A DNA stretch of 64,000 nucleotides, taken from CANKHA01 sp963750965. GTDB taxonomy: Bacteria > Pseudomonadota > Alphaproteobacteria > Rhizobiales > Xanthobacteraceae. The notes under the pieces are model-generated. The model searched no databases. It had not been told where the DNA came from and was given only the letters and a program-made list of their open reading frames with translations. Each line of letters begins with the position of its first letter. Position 1 is the stretch's first letter. The stretch covers positions 62,001 through 126,000 of the forward strand of contig CAVVSK010000011.1 in NCBI GenBank assembly GCA_963750965.1. The letters run 5' to 3'. The position numbers and the translations under genes were made by a program. This document shows positions 17,394-25,739 of the stretch, in pieces.

Positions 17394-18353
17394 TTATGGC
17401 TTGAACGTCGCCTTGGCGACCGCACCCCATTTGGCGAGTTCGTCCGCCATGAATTTGGTGAACGCATCCGCGCTCATCTTTTCGGTTTCCATGGCCTCGG
17501 TGGCAAGGCGCTTCTGCACTTCCGGGCTGTCCTTGGCCTTGTCGACCGCGGCGTTGATCTTGGACACGATCTCGGCCGGCATGCCCTTGGGACCGGATAG
17601 CGAAAACCACGTCGTCGCCACCAGGTCGGGATAACCAAGTTCCTTGAAGGTCGGCAGGTCGGGGAATTCCTGGAGCCGGTTCGCCGACGACACCGCGAGC
17701 GGAACGACGGTGCCGGCACGGATCTGCGGCGCGGCGGTGGTGAAGGTCATCGATCCGACCTTTACGTGACCGCCGATCAAATCGTTGAGCGCCTGCGAAG
17801 CGCCCTTGTAGGGAATGTGCTCGAGCTTGACCTTTTCCTTGCCGGCCCAAAATTCCGCAACCAGGTTGCCGAGCGTGCCAGCGCCGGGCGAGACATAGCC
17901 TAGCGGGTCCTTGCTTTTCTTCGCCAGCTCCAGCAGCTCCTTCAGGGACTTCACCCCGAGCGACGGATGCGCGATCATCACGATCGGCGGACCGCCGAAA
18001 TAAGCGATGTGGGTGAAATCCTTCATCGGATCGAAGCCAGGGTTGGGATTGGTGTTCGGCGCAATCACATGCGAGGCGATGCCCGACACGACCAGTGTGT
18101 AACCGTCACCTTGTGACCGAGCCACCGCGGCAGAGCCCACGATGCCGCCGGCGGCGCCCTGGTTTTCAACGACAACCTGCTGCCCGAGCGCAGTGGTGAG
18201 CTGCTCGCCGAAGCTGCGGCCCAAAGTATCGGCGGAGCCGCCGGCAGCGAAAGGCACGACCAGTTTCACCGGCCGGCTGGGCCAATTGGCCTGCGCCAAT
18301 AGCGGCGTGGCCAGCGCAACGGTGGAGGCGATCGCCAGGATCAAACGCTTCAT
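17394..18353 (-). CDS. Bug/TctC family periplasmic binding protein, solitary
   Basis: A 319-residue binding protein related to TctC but without tctA or tctB beside it. The ATG at 18353 follows AAGGTG and starts a signal peptide ending TPLLAQA. The mature chain has the Bug layout: WPSRPVKLVVPFAAGGSADTLGR, VVVENQGAAGGIVGSAAVARS and GHVKVGSMTFTTAAPQIRAG. Its closest partners are the amidohydrolase and aldolase genes upstream on the same strand (85 bp gap), so the ligand may be a carboxylated aromatic compound used by that pathway; this is inference. Such solitary receptors may share membrane subunits encoded elsewhere. Confidence 0.9.
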   Translation of the reverse strand: MKRLILAIASTVALATPLLAQANWPSRPVKLVVPFAAGGSADTLGRSFGEQLTTALGQQVVVENQGAAGGIVGSAAVARSQGDGYTLVVSGIASHVIAPNTNPNPGFDPMKDFTHIAYFGGPPIVMIAHPSLGVKSLKELLELAKKSKDPLGYVSPGAGTLGNLVAEFWAGKEKVKLEHIPYKGASQALNDLIGGHVKVGSMTFTTAAPQIRAGTVVPLAVSSANRLQEFPDLPTFKELGYPDLVATTWFSLSGPKGMPAEIVSKINAAVDKAKDSPEVQKRLATEAMETEKMSADAFTKFMADELAKWGAVAKATFKP

Positions 18354-18438
18354 GACAGCACCTTGATGAATTGTCCGGCACTCATTTATGCCTGACGGCC
18401 GCCGCCGCAAGCAAGGCGGCGCCGCAGACCTTCGACGG

Positions 18439-19464
18439 TCAAGTCAATTTGAACAGCCGTTGCGCGTTGCGGAAACAGATCGCCTCGCGTTTCTCCTGCG
18501 GCATCTCGATCAATTCAAGCACCTTGATGGTGTCGCGGATATAGCCCGGTCCGCGCTCGGGATCGAACGGAGAATCGGAGGCGAACAGCACTCGTTCGGT
18601 GGGATAAAAATCGAGCCCGCACAGCGTGGCCGGGCGCGAGCCGAACACCGCGGTGTCGGCATAGAAATCCTTAAAGTAGTCGAAGGGGCGCTTCTTCAGC
18701 CGCTTCAGCACCAGCGTCAGGTCCTCGTCGGAGGTGCGCTTGCCGAGCTGGTCCCAGCCCGGACCGACGCGGCCTTCGAAATACGGCACCATGGCGCCCA
18801 TGTGATGCGCCAGCACTTTCAGATTGGGCAGGCGGTCCATCATTCCGGAGAACACCATGCGCGCCATCGCCGCGCTGGTTTCATAGGGCCAGCCGAAGGT
18901 CCACCAGATCTCGTATCTGGATTTGCTCTCGGTCTTATAGTCGGCCATGTCGGCGGTGCGGCTCGGATGCAGCAGGATCGGCTTGTCGTATTTCGCCGCG
19001 AGCTCGAAGACCGGAAAGAACTGCGGCTCGTCGAGCGGCGCGCCGTTGACGTTGCTGTAGATCTGCAGGCCTTTGGCATGCGCCTGGGTGAAGGCCCGCT
19101 CGGCTTCCTTTACCGCGAGATCGGGCGCATTCATCGGCAGCGAGGCGACATAGCCGGCGAAGCGGTCGGGATATTTGTCGACCAGCTCGGCCATGCCGTC
19201 ATTGCCGAGCTTGGCGTATTCCGATGTGTCAGCTGGACTGCCGAGCGCCTCCAGCGGCGGCATGCCGAGCGACAAGATCTGCGTATAATTCTTGTCGCGA
19301 AAAATATCCATCACACGGAAGCGCTCATCCAGGTCGTAGATGCAGGGAACGCCGCGCATGCGCTTGCCGATATCGCGCGCAGCGCCTTCCGCGGTGAGCA
19401 TCTTGTCCCACAGGCGCTTGGGAAAGAAATGATTGAAAGCGTCAATATATTGCATGGATGTCAC
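18439..19464 (-). CDS. Amidohydrolase of the ACMSD family
   Basis: A 341-residue TIM-barrel metalloenzyme of the amidohydrolase_2 group, which includes aminocarboxymuconate-semialdehyde decarboxylase and other non-oxidative aromatic acid decarboxylases. Metal ligands that I can place are His166 (PILLHPSRT), His220/221 (VLAHHMGAM) and Asp297 (LFASDSPFD). The front, usually DxHxH, reads IDAFNHFFP here, keeping only His12, which resembles the reduced EEH/NHF variants of decarboxylases. Its GTG start at 19464 shares one base with the aldolase stop (TAGTG), so translation is likely coupled; an ATG at 19455 is an alternative. It may be decarboxylase or hydrolase; context favours aromatic acid catabolism. 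Confidence 0.85.
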   Translation of the reverse strand: MTSMQYIDAFNHFFPKRLWDKMLTAEGAARDIGKRMRGVPCIYDLDERFRVMDIFRDKNYTQILSLGMPPLEALGSPADTSEYAKLGNDGMAELVDKYPDRFAGYVASLPMNAPDLAVKEAERAFTQAHAKGLQIYSNVNGAPLDEPQFFPVFELAAKYDKPILLHPSRTADMADYKTESKSRYEIWWTFGWPYETSAAMARMVFSGMMDRLPNLKVLAHHMGAMVPYFEGRVGPGWDQLGKRTSDEDLTLVLKRLKKRPFDYFKDFYADTAVFGSRPATLCGLDFYPTERVLFASDSPFDPERGPGYIRDTIKVLELIEMPQEKREAICFRNAQRLFKLT

Positions 19465-20216
19465 TAACCTTTCAGCAGCACGACTTCATCCGGCCGCTCC
19501 AGCATCTTTCGGCCGGCACGGCGGCACCAGTTTTCCCAAGCGCGGTTGAATGAGTACGGCCCGGTGCGCTCGATGATGGTGTCGACCTCGCCCCGCGTCA
19601 GATAAGTCACTTCGTTTCCGCCGATCGCCATGGCCTGCATCTGCAGCTTGGCGCCGAGTTCGAGGTAATAGGCGATATACACCGCCTCGCGAATATCCTT
19701 CGACGCAATAACGCAGCCGTGCCCGCGCATCAGCGCAGCCGGCCGATCTCCCAGCAGCTTGGCCAGATCACGGCCCATATCGATGCTGGAAACGAGCAGC
19801 GATGTGTCTCCGAACTTGGTCTGCGAATCCCAGGTCGGCACTTCATGGCCCATGCAGCCGCACATATGATGCAGCGGCTTCAGCTTCTGCTTGGTGACGC
19901 CGAACGGCAGCACGCTCGGGCTGTGATTATGGACGACGGCGTTCACGTCCGGCCGCGCCTCAAAGATCGCGCCGTGGATGAAACGCTCGAGATAGGGCTT
20001 GCGATCGTCGCTGCCGACCACCGTGCCATCGAGGGTGAATTCCATGATGTCCGATGCCTCGATCAGATCGGGGGCGCGCGCGCGTGAGAGCAGGAAATGG
20101 TCCGGGCGGTCGGGATGGCGGATGCTCGGATGGCCGAAAGAATCGACAATCCCTTCTCGGGCCAGAATGCGGTTTGCGGTCACAAGCTCGTCGATCACGG
20201 CGTCAAGTTTCGTCAT
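19464..20216 (-). CDS. Class II aldolase/adducin family protein
   Basis: A 250-residue zinc enzyme of the fuculose-aldolase/adducin fold. The ATG at 20216 follows AAGGAAAAACGG. Zinc ligands fit the pattern: Glu near residue 78 (YLERFIHGAIFEARPDVNAVVHNHSPS), the HNHS pair at about 95-97, and a later His in RGHGCVIASKD (about 155-165). Relatives cleave sugar phosphates or, in aromatic pathways, act as decarboxylases or hydratases of hydroxy-acids. It leads the three-gene unit with the amidohydrolase and the Bug protein, and is divergent from the ferredoxin-type reductase. Reaction not determined. Confidence 0.88.
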   Translation of the reverse strand: MTKLDAVIDELVTANRILAREGIVDSFGHPSIRHPDRPDHFLLSRARAPDLIEASDIMEFTLDGTVVGSDDRKPYLERFIHGAIFEARPDVNAVVHNHSPSVLPFGVTKQKLKPLHHMCGCMGHEVPTWDSQTKFGDTSLLVSSIDMGRDLAKLLGDRPAALMRGHGCVIASKDIREAVYIAYYLELGAKLQMQAMAIGGNEVTYLTRGEVDTIIERTGPYSFNRAWENWCRRAGRKMLERPDEVVLLKG

Positions 20217-20306
20217 CCGTTTTTCCTTAATGCAGCGCTGGGCGGGGGTCTGGACTTGTCTTTGTATCCTATATAACCAACGTTTTCCCAAGCAATCGGA
20301 GTTTCC
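20217..20306. promoter_or_regulatory. Divergent promoter region of catabolic cluster
   Basis: Ninety bases separate the aldolase and reductase start codons. They hold an AT-rich block, TATCCTATATAACC at about 20266-20279, in otherwise GC-rich DNA, likely the core of one or both promoters and perhaps an operator. I cannot assign a regulator. Confidence 0.4.
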
Positions 20307-21347
20307 ATGGCTGGCACGGATTCAATGCACGAATCGCCCGTAGGAGTTGTTCGGATCGAGAAAAGCGACGTGCATTTTAGCTGTGATGGCATGGACACCA
20401 TCACCCGCGCCGGCCTGAAATCCGGTTTCGGCATGCCCTATGAATGCAATGCTGGCGGCTGCGGCACTTGCCGTTTCGAGCTGGTCGAGGGCGAAGTTGA
20501 GGACCTTTATCCCAACGCACCGGTGCTGACCGAGCGCGACCGCAAGCGCGGCCGCAAGCTCGCCTGCCAGTCGCGGCCGAAAGGCGATGTCACCATTCGC
20601 CAGCGGCTGGAAGATCTCTATATCCCGCACGTCAAACCGATGCGGCAGAAATATACGTTAGCGAGCGTGACGCCGGTCACCCATGACATTTCGGAATTCA
20701 AATTTCGCGGCGAGAAGCCGCAGCGTTTCCTGCCCGGGCAATATGCGCAGGTCTACATTCCGGGTGTCTCGGCGCCGCGCGGCTATTCCATGAGCAGCAT
20801 TGCCAATGAGCCGCAGACCGATTGGGAATTCCAGATCCGCAAGAAGCCGGGCGGCGAAGCCACCACCGCGCTGTTCGAGCGGGTGAAGCCCGGCGACACC
20901 GTCTACATCGACGGTCCTTATGGCCATGCCTATCTGCGTGAGGATTCTCCGCGGGATTTGATCTGCGTGGCGGGCGGCTCCGGTGTCTCGCCTATGCTGT
21001 CAGTCGCGCGCGGCTTTGCGGCATCACCGAAAATGCAGGGCCGCACCTTGCATTTCTTCATGGGCGGGCGCGCGCCGCGCGATATCTGCGGCGAAGCAGA
21101 ACTCTGCGTGCTGCCGGGATGGGGTAAGACTATCCACTTCCACCCGGCGATTTCGGAGCCAGGGTCGGAAGGTTGGACGGGCCGCTCTGGCTTCATCCAC
21201 GAAGTCGTGAAAGAAACCCACGGCGAAACCATGCAGCAATTCGAATGGTACTTCGCCGGTCCGCCGCCGATGGTGAATGCGATGGCGGAAGTTCTGGTCA
21301 AGGCAGGCGTGCCGCTCGAGCAACAGCATTTCGATCGGTATTTCTAA
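20307..21347 (+). CDS. Ferredoxin-NAD(P)H reductase component of an oxygenase
   Basis: A 346-residue electron-transfer protein built as an N-terminal plant-type [2Fe-2S] domain, then FAD- and NAD-binding domains. Cluster ligands lie in CNAGGCGTC (about residues 47-55) with the fourth Cys in KLACQSR (about 89). FAD contacts are in RGYSMSSIANEP (about 153-164) and NAD contacts in VAGGSGVSPMLS (about 221-232); the C-terminal YFAGPPPMVNAM matches the reductase family. Such proteins feed electrons to ring-hydroxylating dioxygenases or diiron monooxygenases, but no oxygenase gene is visible here. ATG at 20307 follows GGAG. It is divergent from the aldolase operon, which suggests a shared pathway. 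Confidence 0.9.
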   Translation: MAGTDSMHESPVGVVRIEKSDVHFSCDGMDTITRAGLKSGFGMPYECNAGGCGTCRFELVEGEVEDLYPNAPVLTERDRKRGRKLACQSRPKGDVTIRQRLEDLYIPHVKPMRQKYTLASVTPVTHDISEFKFRGEKPQRFLPGQYAQVYIPGVSAPRGYSMSSIANEPQTDWEFQIRKKPGGEATTALFERVKPGDTVYIDGPYGHAYLREDSPRDLICVAGGSGVSPMLSVARGFAASPKMQGRTLHFFMGGRAPRDICGEAELCVLPGWGKTIHFHPAISEPGSEGWTGRSGFIHEVVKETHGETMQQFEWYFAGPPPMVNAMAEVLVKAGVPLEQQHFDRYF

Positions 21348-21354
21348 AAAAATT

Positions 21355-21442
21355 GCTCCTCATGGTGAGGGGTAGGCCCGAGCGCCCGCGGCCCATCCTT
21401 CGAGACGCCGCGCTACGCGCGGCTCCTCAGGATGAGGCGGAA
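21355..21442. repeat. Dispersed palindromic repeat
   Basis: The segment contains CATCCTTCGAGACGCCGCGC and its imperfect mirror CGCGCGGCTCCTCAGGATG, with a partial CTCATGGTGAG copy before it. This motif recurs between genes in Bradyrhizobium-type genomes. It fills most of the gap between the convergent reductase and cysG genes and may act as a terminator hairpin for both. Confidence 0.65.
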
Positions 21443-21458
21443 TGTGTGGCATATTGGA

Positions 21459-22925
21459 TCAACCGCGGACGCGCTTCCCGCCCAGCCACTCCGTCACGCT
21501 CTCGGATGCCCGTTCGGCCAAGACATGGCCGATCAACACCAGCACGGGTCCGCTCGGCGCTTCGGCTGACAGCCGCGCGGGCAATTCCGCAACCGGCGCG
21601 GCAACGACACTCTCATCCGGCCGCGTCACGCGCGCGACCGCCACCGCCGGAGTGGCGGGATCGAGTCCAGCCGCCAAGGCGCGCGCTACCAGATCGCCGA
21701 TCGTCTTCAGCGGCATATAGACCGCCGTGGTGGCGGTCGCATCGCTCAGGCTCTTCCAGTCAAGGTCATGCGGCAGCGTGCCGTGCTCGCCGTGACCGGT
21801 AACGAATTGCACGCGCCGGGCATGCTTGCGGTGCGTGAGCGAGACGCCAAGCCGGCTCGCCACCGCCTGCGCCGCGCTGATGCCGGGCACCACCTCGACC
21901 GGGATGTTCGCCATCCGGCAAGCGCGCACTTCCTCGCCGCCGCGGCCGAAGATCATCGGATCGCCGCCCTTCAGGCGCACCACGCGCTTGCCCGCCTTGG
22001 CGAGCGAAATCATCAGCGCGTTGATTTCGTCCTGCTTGCAGGCCGGGCCGTGGCCGGTCTTGCCGACCAGCATCTTTTTCGCTTCGCGGCGGGCGAAATC
22101 CAGCACCTCCGATGAAACCAGATCGTCAATCAGGATCACGTCGGCGGATTGCAGCGCGCGCACCGCGCGCAATGTCAGCAACTCCGGATCCCCAGGCCCC
22201 GCGCCGACCAATGTGACGCTGCCGGATTCGACAGTCGCACCCTCGCTTTTGGTCTGCGCGATGAAGCGATCGTAATCGGCGGCATGTGGGTCGCGGTTGG
22301 GATTGGCCACCGCAAAGGCCGTGAAGATGTGCCAGAAGCGACGGCGACCGGAAAACGACAGGCCCGAGATTTTCACTTTCGCGCGCCAGCGCCGCGCGGC
22401 CGCGGCCCACCGGCCGAAGCCGAGCGGGATCAATCCCTCGATCTTGGCGCGGATGGCCTGGGCAAAGACCGGAGCCGCACCGTCGGTGGAGATGCCAATC
22501 ACCAGAGGCGAGCGGTTGACGATCGAGCCGAAGGCGAAATCGCAGAATGCGGGCTTGTCGATCACATTCACCGGCACGCCGGCATCGCGTGCGGCTGCCG
22601 CGAAAGCGGCCGCCTCTTCCTCGTCGGCGCAGCCCCCTACGGCGATCGCGGCTGCGGCAAAATCGCCTGCTTGCCAGCGGCGGCGATGCAGCACAATCAT
22701 GCCACGCGGCGCGTCATTCACCAGCGCCAGCAAGTCCTCGGATGGATCTTCGGCATAGACGTCCACGGCCGCGCCCGCTGCAGACAACAGCTCCGCCTTC
22801 CAGGCCGACGGCGCGCCGCCGCCCGCAACCACGGCGCGCTTTCCCTCGAGCGCAAAGAACACCGGCAGGCGCGCCAGCGCCTCCATGCGCGGTGGGCCGG
22901 TTTCAATGGGTTTGCGGTCGTTCAC
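21459..22925 (-). CDS. cysG: Siroheme synthase (trifunctional CysG)
   Basis: Makes siroheme from uroporphyrinogen III by methylation, oxidation and iron insertion; the product is the cofactor of the nearby sulfite and nitrite reductases. The 488-residue protein has an N-terminal dehydrogenase/ferrochelatase part (LPVFFALEGKRAVVAGGG and ADEEEAAAFAAAARDAGVPVNVID) and a C-terminal SAM methyltransferase part (SVTLVGAGPGDPELLTLRAV, VVRLKGGDPMIFGRGGEE, VVPGISAAQAVASRLGVSLTHR). I start at the GTG at 22925 behind GAGGACC; an in-frame GTG at 22958 is less likely. It closes the nitrate cluster, 138 bp after nasA, a position that fits its role. Confidence 0.93.
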   Translation of the reverse strand: MNDRKPIETGPPRMEALARLPVFFALEGKRAVVAGGGAPSAWKAELLSAAGAAVDVYAEDPSEDLLALVNDAPRGMIVLHRRRWQAGDFAAAAIAVGGCADEEEAAAFAAAARDAGVPVNVIDKPAFCDFAFGSIVNRSPLVIGISTDGAAPVFAQAIRAKIEGLIPLGFGRWAAAARRWRAKVKISGLSFSGRRRFWHIFTAFAVANPNRDPHAADYDRFIAQTKSEGATVESGSVTLVGAGPGDPELLTLRAVRALQSADVILIDDLVSSEVLDFARREAKKMLVGKTGHGPACKQDEINALMISLAKAGKRVVRLKGGDPMIFGRGGEEVRACRMANIPVEVVPGISAAQAVASRLGVSLTHRKHARRVQFVTGHGEHGTLPHDLDWKSLSDATATTAVYMPLKTIGDLVARALAAGLDPATPAVAVARVTRPDESVVAAPVAELPARLSAEAPSGPVLVLIGHVLAERASESVTEWLGGKRVRG

Positions 22926-23063
22926 GGGGTCCTCGTTCCTAACAGTTCCAATATACACACTTTGCTAACAGCGGGTTTTGCTCTGCTGGCCGACACGCCG
23001 AAACCTCGTTCACCGCGTACCTGCCGGCGACCACGGATGTATATATGGCGCGTCATCGCAGCC

Positions 23064-25739
23064 TCAATTGGTGCAGGAGGCGGCAAGTCCCGCGATCAAC
23101 CGCTTAAGTTCGGGCAAGCAGGAGCCGCAATTGGTACCTGCCCGGAGCACCTGACCAATTTCTTTTACCGTCGTGGCGGTTCCGGCGCTTATCGCTTCCT
23201 GCACGGCTGAGGCCCTGATCTGAAAACATGCGCAGATAACTGGCTCGGCTTCCATCAGACCAAAATCAATCCGGCGGAGGGGATATGCGCCTCCGTCTTG
23301 CAGCTCCGTCGCGACGAGCGCGCGTGGATCCCATTGCAGGGACGCGCCGAAAGGAGCAATGCAGATCCACGCATCGATCTCGCTGTCGCTCAACGCGGCA
23401 GCCCGATATCTATCGCTTTCAAGCTCTTCAGCCAGCTGGCCACCGCGGGTCATTTCCCGGTAGGCGAAATCGTGCCAAACGATCGGACTCTGATTGGTCG
23501 CGAGCCGGTATTCCAGCCCGCCCGGGACCGCGACCCGCACCCACCAAGCCTGTTTCGGCAGAGAGACCGGGTGGGATGTGCGGGCAAACCCATGCAATTG
23601 GAACGAAACATTACTTATCGCTGCGGGCGTTGCCTTTGCCTCCGGCTGGCCGGAATGTGGATCTGTGCAAGGCGCCACGAGGTCACCGATACAGGCGCCT
23701 GACGCAGTTTCGCCGCTCCAGTGGATCGGAACAAATAATGACCCCGGCCGCTGATTATGGCTCACCATAACCTTGACTACACAGGAACCGTGAGCCGTGG
23801 CGATTTTCGCGTAGCCGCCCTCCTCTAGGCCGGCCGCCTCTGCATCGGTCGGATGTATTTCCACGAATGGCTCAGGCAGATGGGAAGCAAGCCGCGGACT
23901 TAGGCCCGTGCGCGTCATGCTGTGCCACTGATCGCGAACACGCCCGGTGTTCAGGCGGAACGGATAGGAGGCGGAGGTTTTTTCGCTTAACGCGGGAAAC
24001 TCTGGCGCCACAAACCTGGCCTTGCCATCAGGCGTGAAGAAGCCGCCTTGGGAAAAAAATCGCGAGCCATCGCCGGGAACACCGCCTCGTACCGGCCATT
24101 GAACCGGATCGAGCGCATCGAATTCCACGTCCGATATTTCCGCGAGCGCGCAAAGATCAAAGTCGCGCGTTCCGTGGTTCTCGAAACACGACAAGGCCGC
24201 ATGCTCGCGAAAGACATCGGCCGCCGATTGATAGGCGAAGGCCTCAGTAAACCCCATGCGCCGTGCGGTTTCCGAAACGATCCACCAGTCTGGCTGAGCT
24301 TCCCCCGGCAGCGGTAAAAATGCTCGCTGTCGCGAGATGCGGCGTTCTGAGTTTGTAACTGTACCGTCCTTCTCTCCCCATGCCGCCGCCGGCAGCAAAA
24401 TATGGGCGCCGGCATTGATCGTGTCATTTGACAACACGTTTTCTGACACAACGAAAAGCTCCAGATTCTTTAATGCAGCGCGCATGCCGCCGGCACGCGG
24501 CAACGATACCGCCGGATTTGTCGCCATGACCCATAGCGCCTTTATCTCACCGCGTTCGATGGCTTCAAACATCTGCACGGCCTTGAGACCTTCACGCTCC
24601 GCCATTCGCGGCGCGTTCCAAAAACGGCGAACCCGGTCGATCTCTTGCGGCTCAAACCCCATATGGGCGGCCAGCTGATTGGCCAATCCGCCAACTTCCC
24701 GCCCTCCCATGGCGTTCGGTTGCCCGGTCAGCGAGAAAGGGCCCATTCCCGGCAGACCAATGCGGCCGGTTGCGAGATGGCAATTGATTATGGCGTTCAC
24801 CTTGTCGGTTCCCTGCGCCGATTGGTTCACGCCTTGCGAAAAACAGGTGACGACGCGGCGGGTCTCGCGAAACAGTCTGAAAAATTCTTCAACATGCGCT
24901 TCCGACAGGCCGGTGCGCTCAGCCGTTACGCGCGAATCGGGCGCTATCTCGCGGGCTCGGGCAAGAGCCTCGGCAAAGCCCCTGGTATGCGCATCGGTGT
25001 ACCCGCGATCGAGGGCGCCCGTTTCAGCGAGATGAACCATCAGTCCGCAGAACAATGCCGTGTCGGTACCCGGCTCAATCGGCAGGAACAAATCAGCCTC
25101 TTCCGCCGTGACGGTACGCCGCGGATCGACAACAACCAGTCGTGCGTGCCGTTCTGCTCTGTTGCGCATCATGCGCTGGAACAGGACAGGGTGGCACCAT
25201 GCGGCGTTGGAGCCGACCAGCACAATCAGGTCCGCTTCGTCGAGATCAGCATAGACACCGGGCACGGTATCGGCCCCGAAAGCGCGGCGGTGCCCGGCGA
25301 CCGAAGATGCCATGCATAGCCGCGAATTGGTGTCCACATTGGCCGAGCCGAGGAAGCCCTTCATCAATTTATTGGCTACATAGTAATCCTCGGTCAGCAG
25401 CTGGCCCGAAAGATAAAAAGCCACGGCATCAGGACCGTCACGATCAATCACGCGACGGAATCCGTCCGCAACCGTGGCAAGAGCTTGCTCCCAGCCCACG
25501 TGGCTTAGCTTTCCGTCGGGTTGCCGCAGCATCGGGTGCAGCAGCCGCTGCTCGAGCGCCAGTGTTTCGCCAAGCGCGGAGCCTTTGGAGCAGAGCTGCC
25601 CGAAACTCGCGGGATGGGCGGGATCGCCACTGATCACTGCGCCGCCACGTCCATCAGGCTTGGCGACGATGCCGCAACCCACGCCACAATAGGGGCAGGT
25701 GGTGCGGACGCCCTCGGCAAGTTGCGTGTGCACCGACAT
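23064..25739 (-). CDS. nasA: Assimilatory nitrate reductase catalytic subunit
   Basis: Reduces nitrate to nitrite in the cytoplasm with a molybdopterin guanine dinucleotide cofactor. The 891-residue chain opens with a [4Fe-4S] site (Cys15, Cys18, Cys22, Cys50), continues with molybdopterin domains (LIVLVGSNAAWCHPV, VVVDPRRTVTAEEADLFLPI, MGPFSLTGQPNAMGGREVGG) and ends with a BFD-like [2Fe-2S] domain (CACFQIRASAVQEAI and TNCGSCLPELKRLI). That C-terminal cluster is the usual electron entry in NasA proteins that lack a fixed flavin partner. Its ATG overlaps the stop of the preceding Fe-S/flavin reductase gene by one base, so that protein is the likely donor. Confidence 0.93.
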   Translation of the reverse strand: MSVHTQLAEGVRTTCPYCGVGCGIVAKPDGRGGAVISGDPAHPASFGQLCSKGSALGETLALEQRLLHPMLRQPDGKLSHVGWEQALATVADGFRRVIDRDGPDAVAFYLSGQLLTEDYYVANKLMKGFLGSANVDTNSRLCMASSVAGHRRAFGADTVPGVYADLDEADLIVLVGSNAAWCHPVLFQRMMRNRAERHARLVVVDPRRTVTAEEADLFLPIEPGTDTALFCGLMVHLAETGALDRGYTDAHTRGFAEALARAREIAPDSRVTAERTGLSEAHVEEFFRLFRETRRVVTCFSQGVNQSAQGTDKVNAIINCHLATGRIGLPGMGPFSLTGQPNAMGGREVGGLANQLAAHMGFEPQEIDRVRRFWNAPRMAEREGLKAVQMFEAIERGEIKALWVMATNPAVSLPRAGGMRAALKNLELFVVSENVLSNDTINAGAHILLPAAAWGEKDGTVTNSERRISRQRAFLPLPGEAQPDWWIVSETARRMGFTEAFAYQSAADVFREHAALSCFENHGTRDFDLCALAEISDVEFDALDPVQWPVRGGVPGDGSRFFSQGGFFTPDGKARFVAPEFPALSEKTSASYPFRLNTGRVRDQWHSMTRTGLSPRLASHLPEPFVEIHPTDAEAAGLEEGGYAKIATAHGSCVVKVMVSHNQRPGSLFVPIHWSGETASGACIGDLVAPCTDPHSGQPEAKATPAAISNVSFQLHGFARTSHPVSLPKQAWWVRVAVPGGLEYRLATNQSPIVWHDFAYREMTRGGQLAEELESDRYRAAALSDSEIDAWICIAPFGASLQWDPRALVATELQDGGAYPLRRIDFGLMEAEPVICACFQIRASAVQEAISAGTATTVKEIGQVLRAGTNCGSCLPELKRLIAGLAASCTN

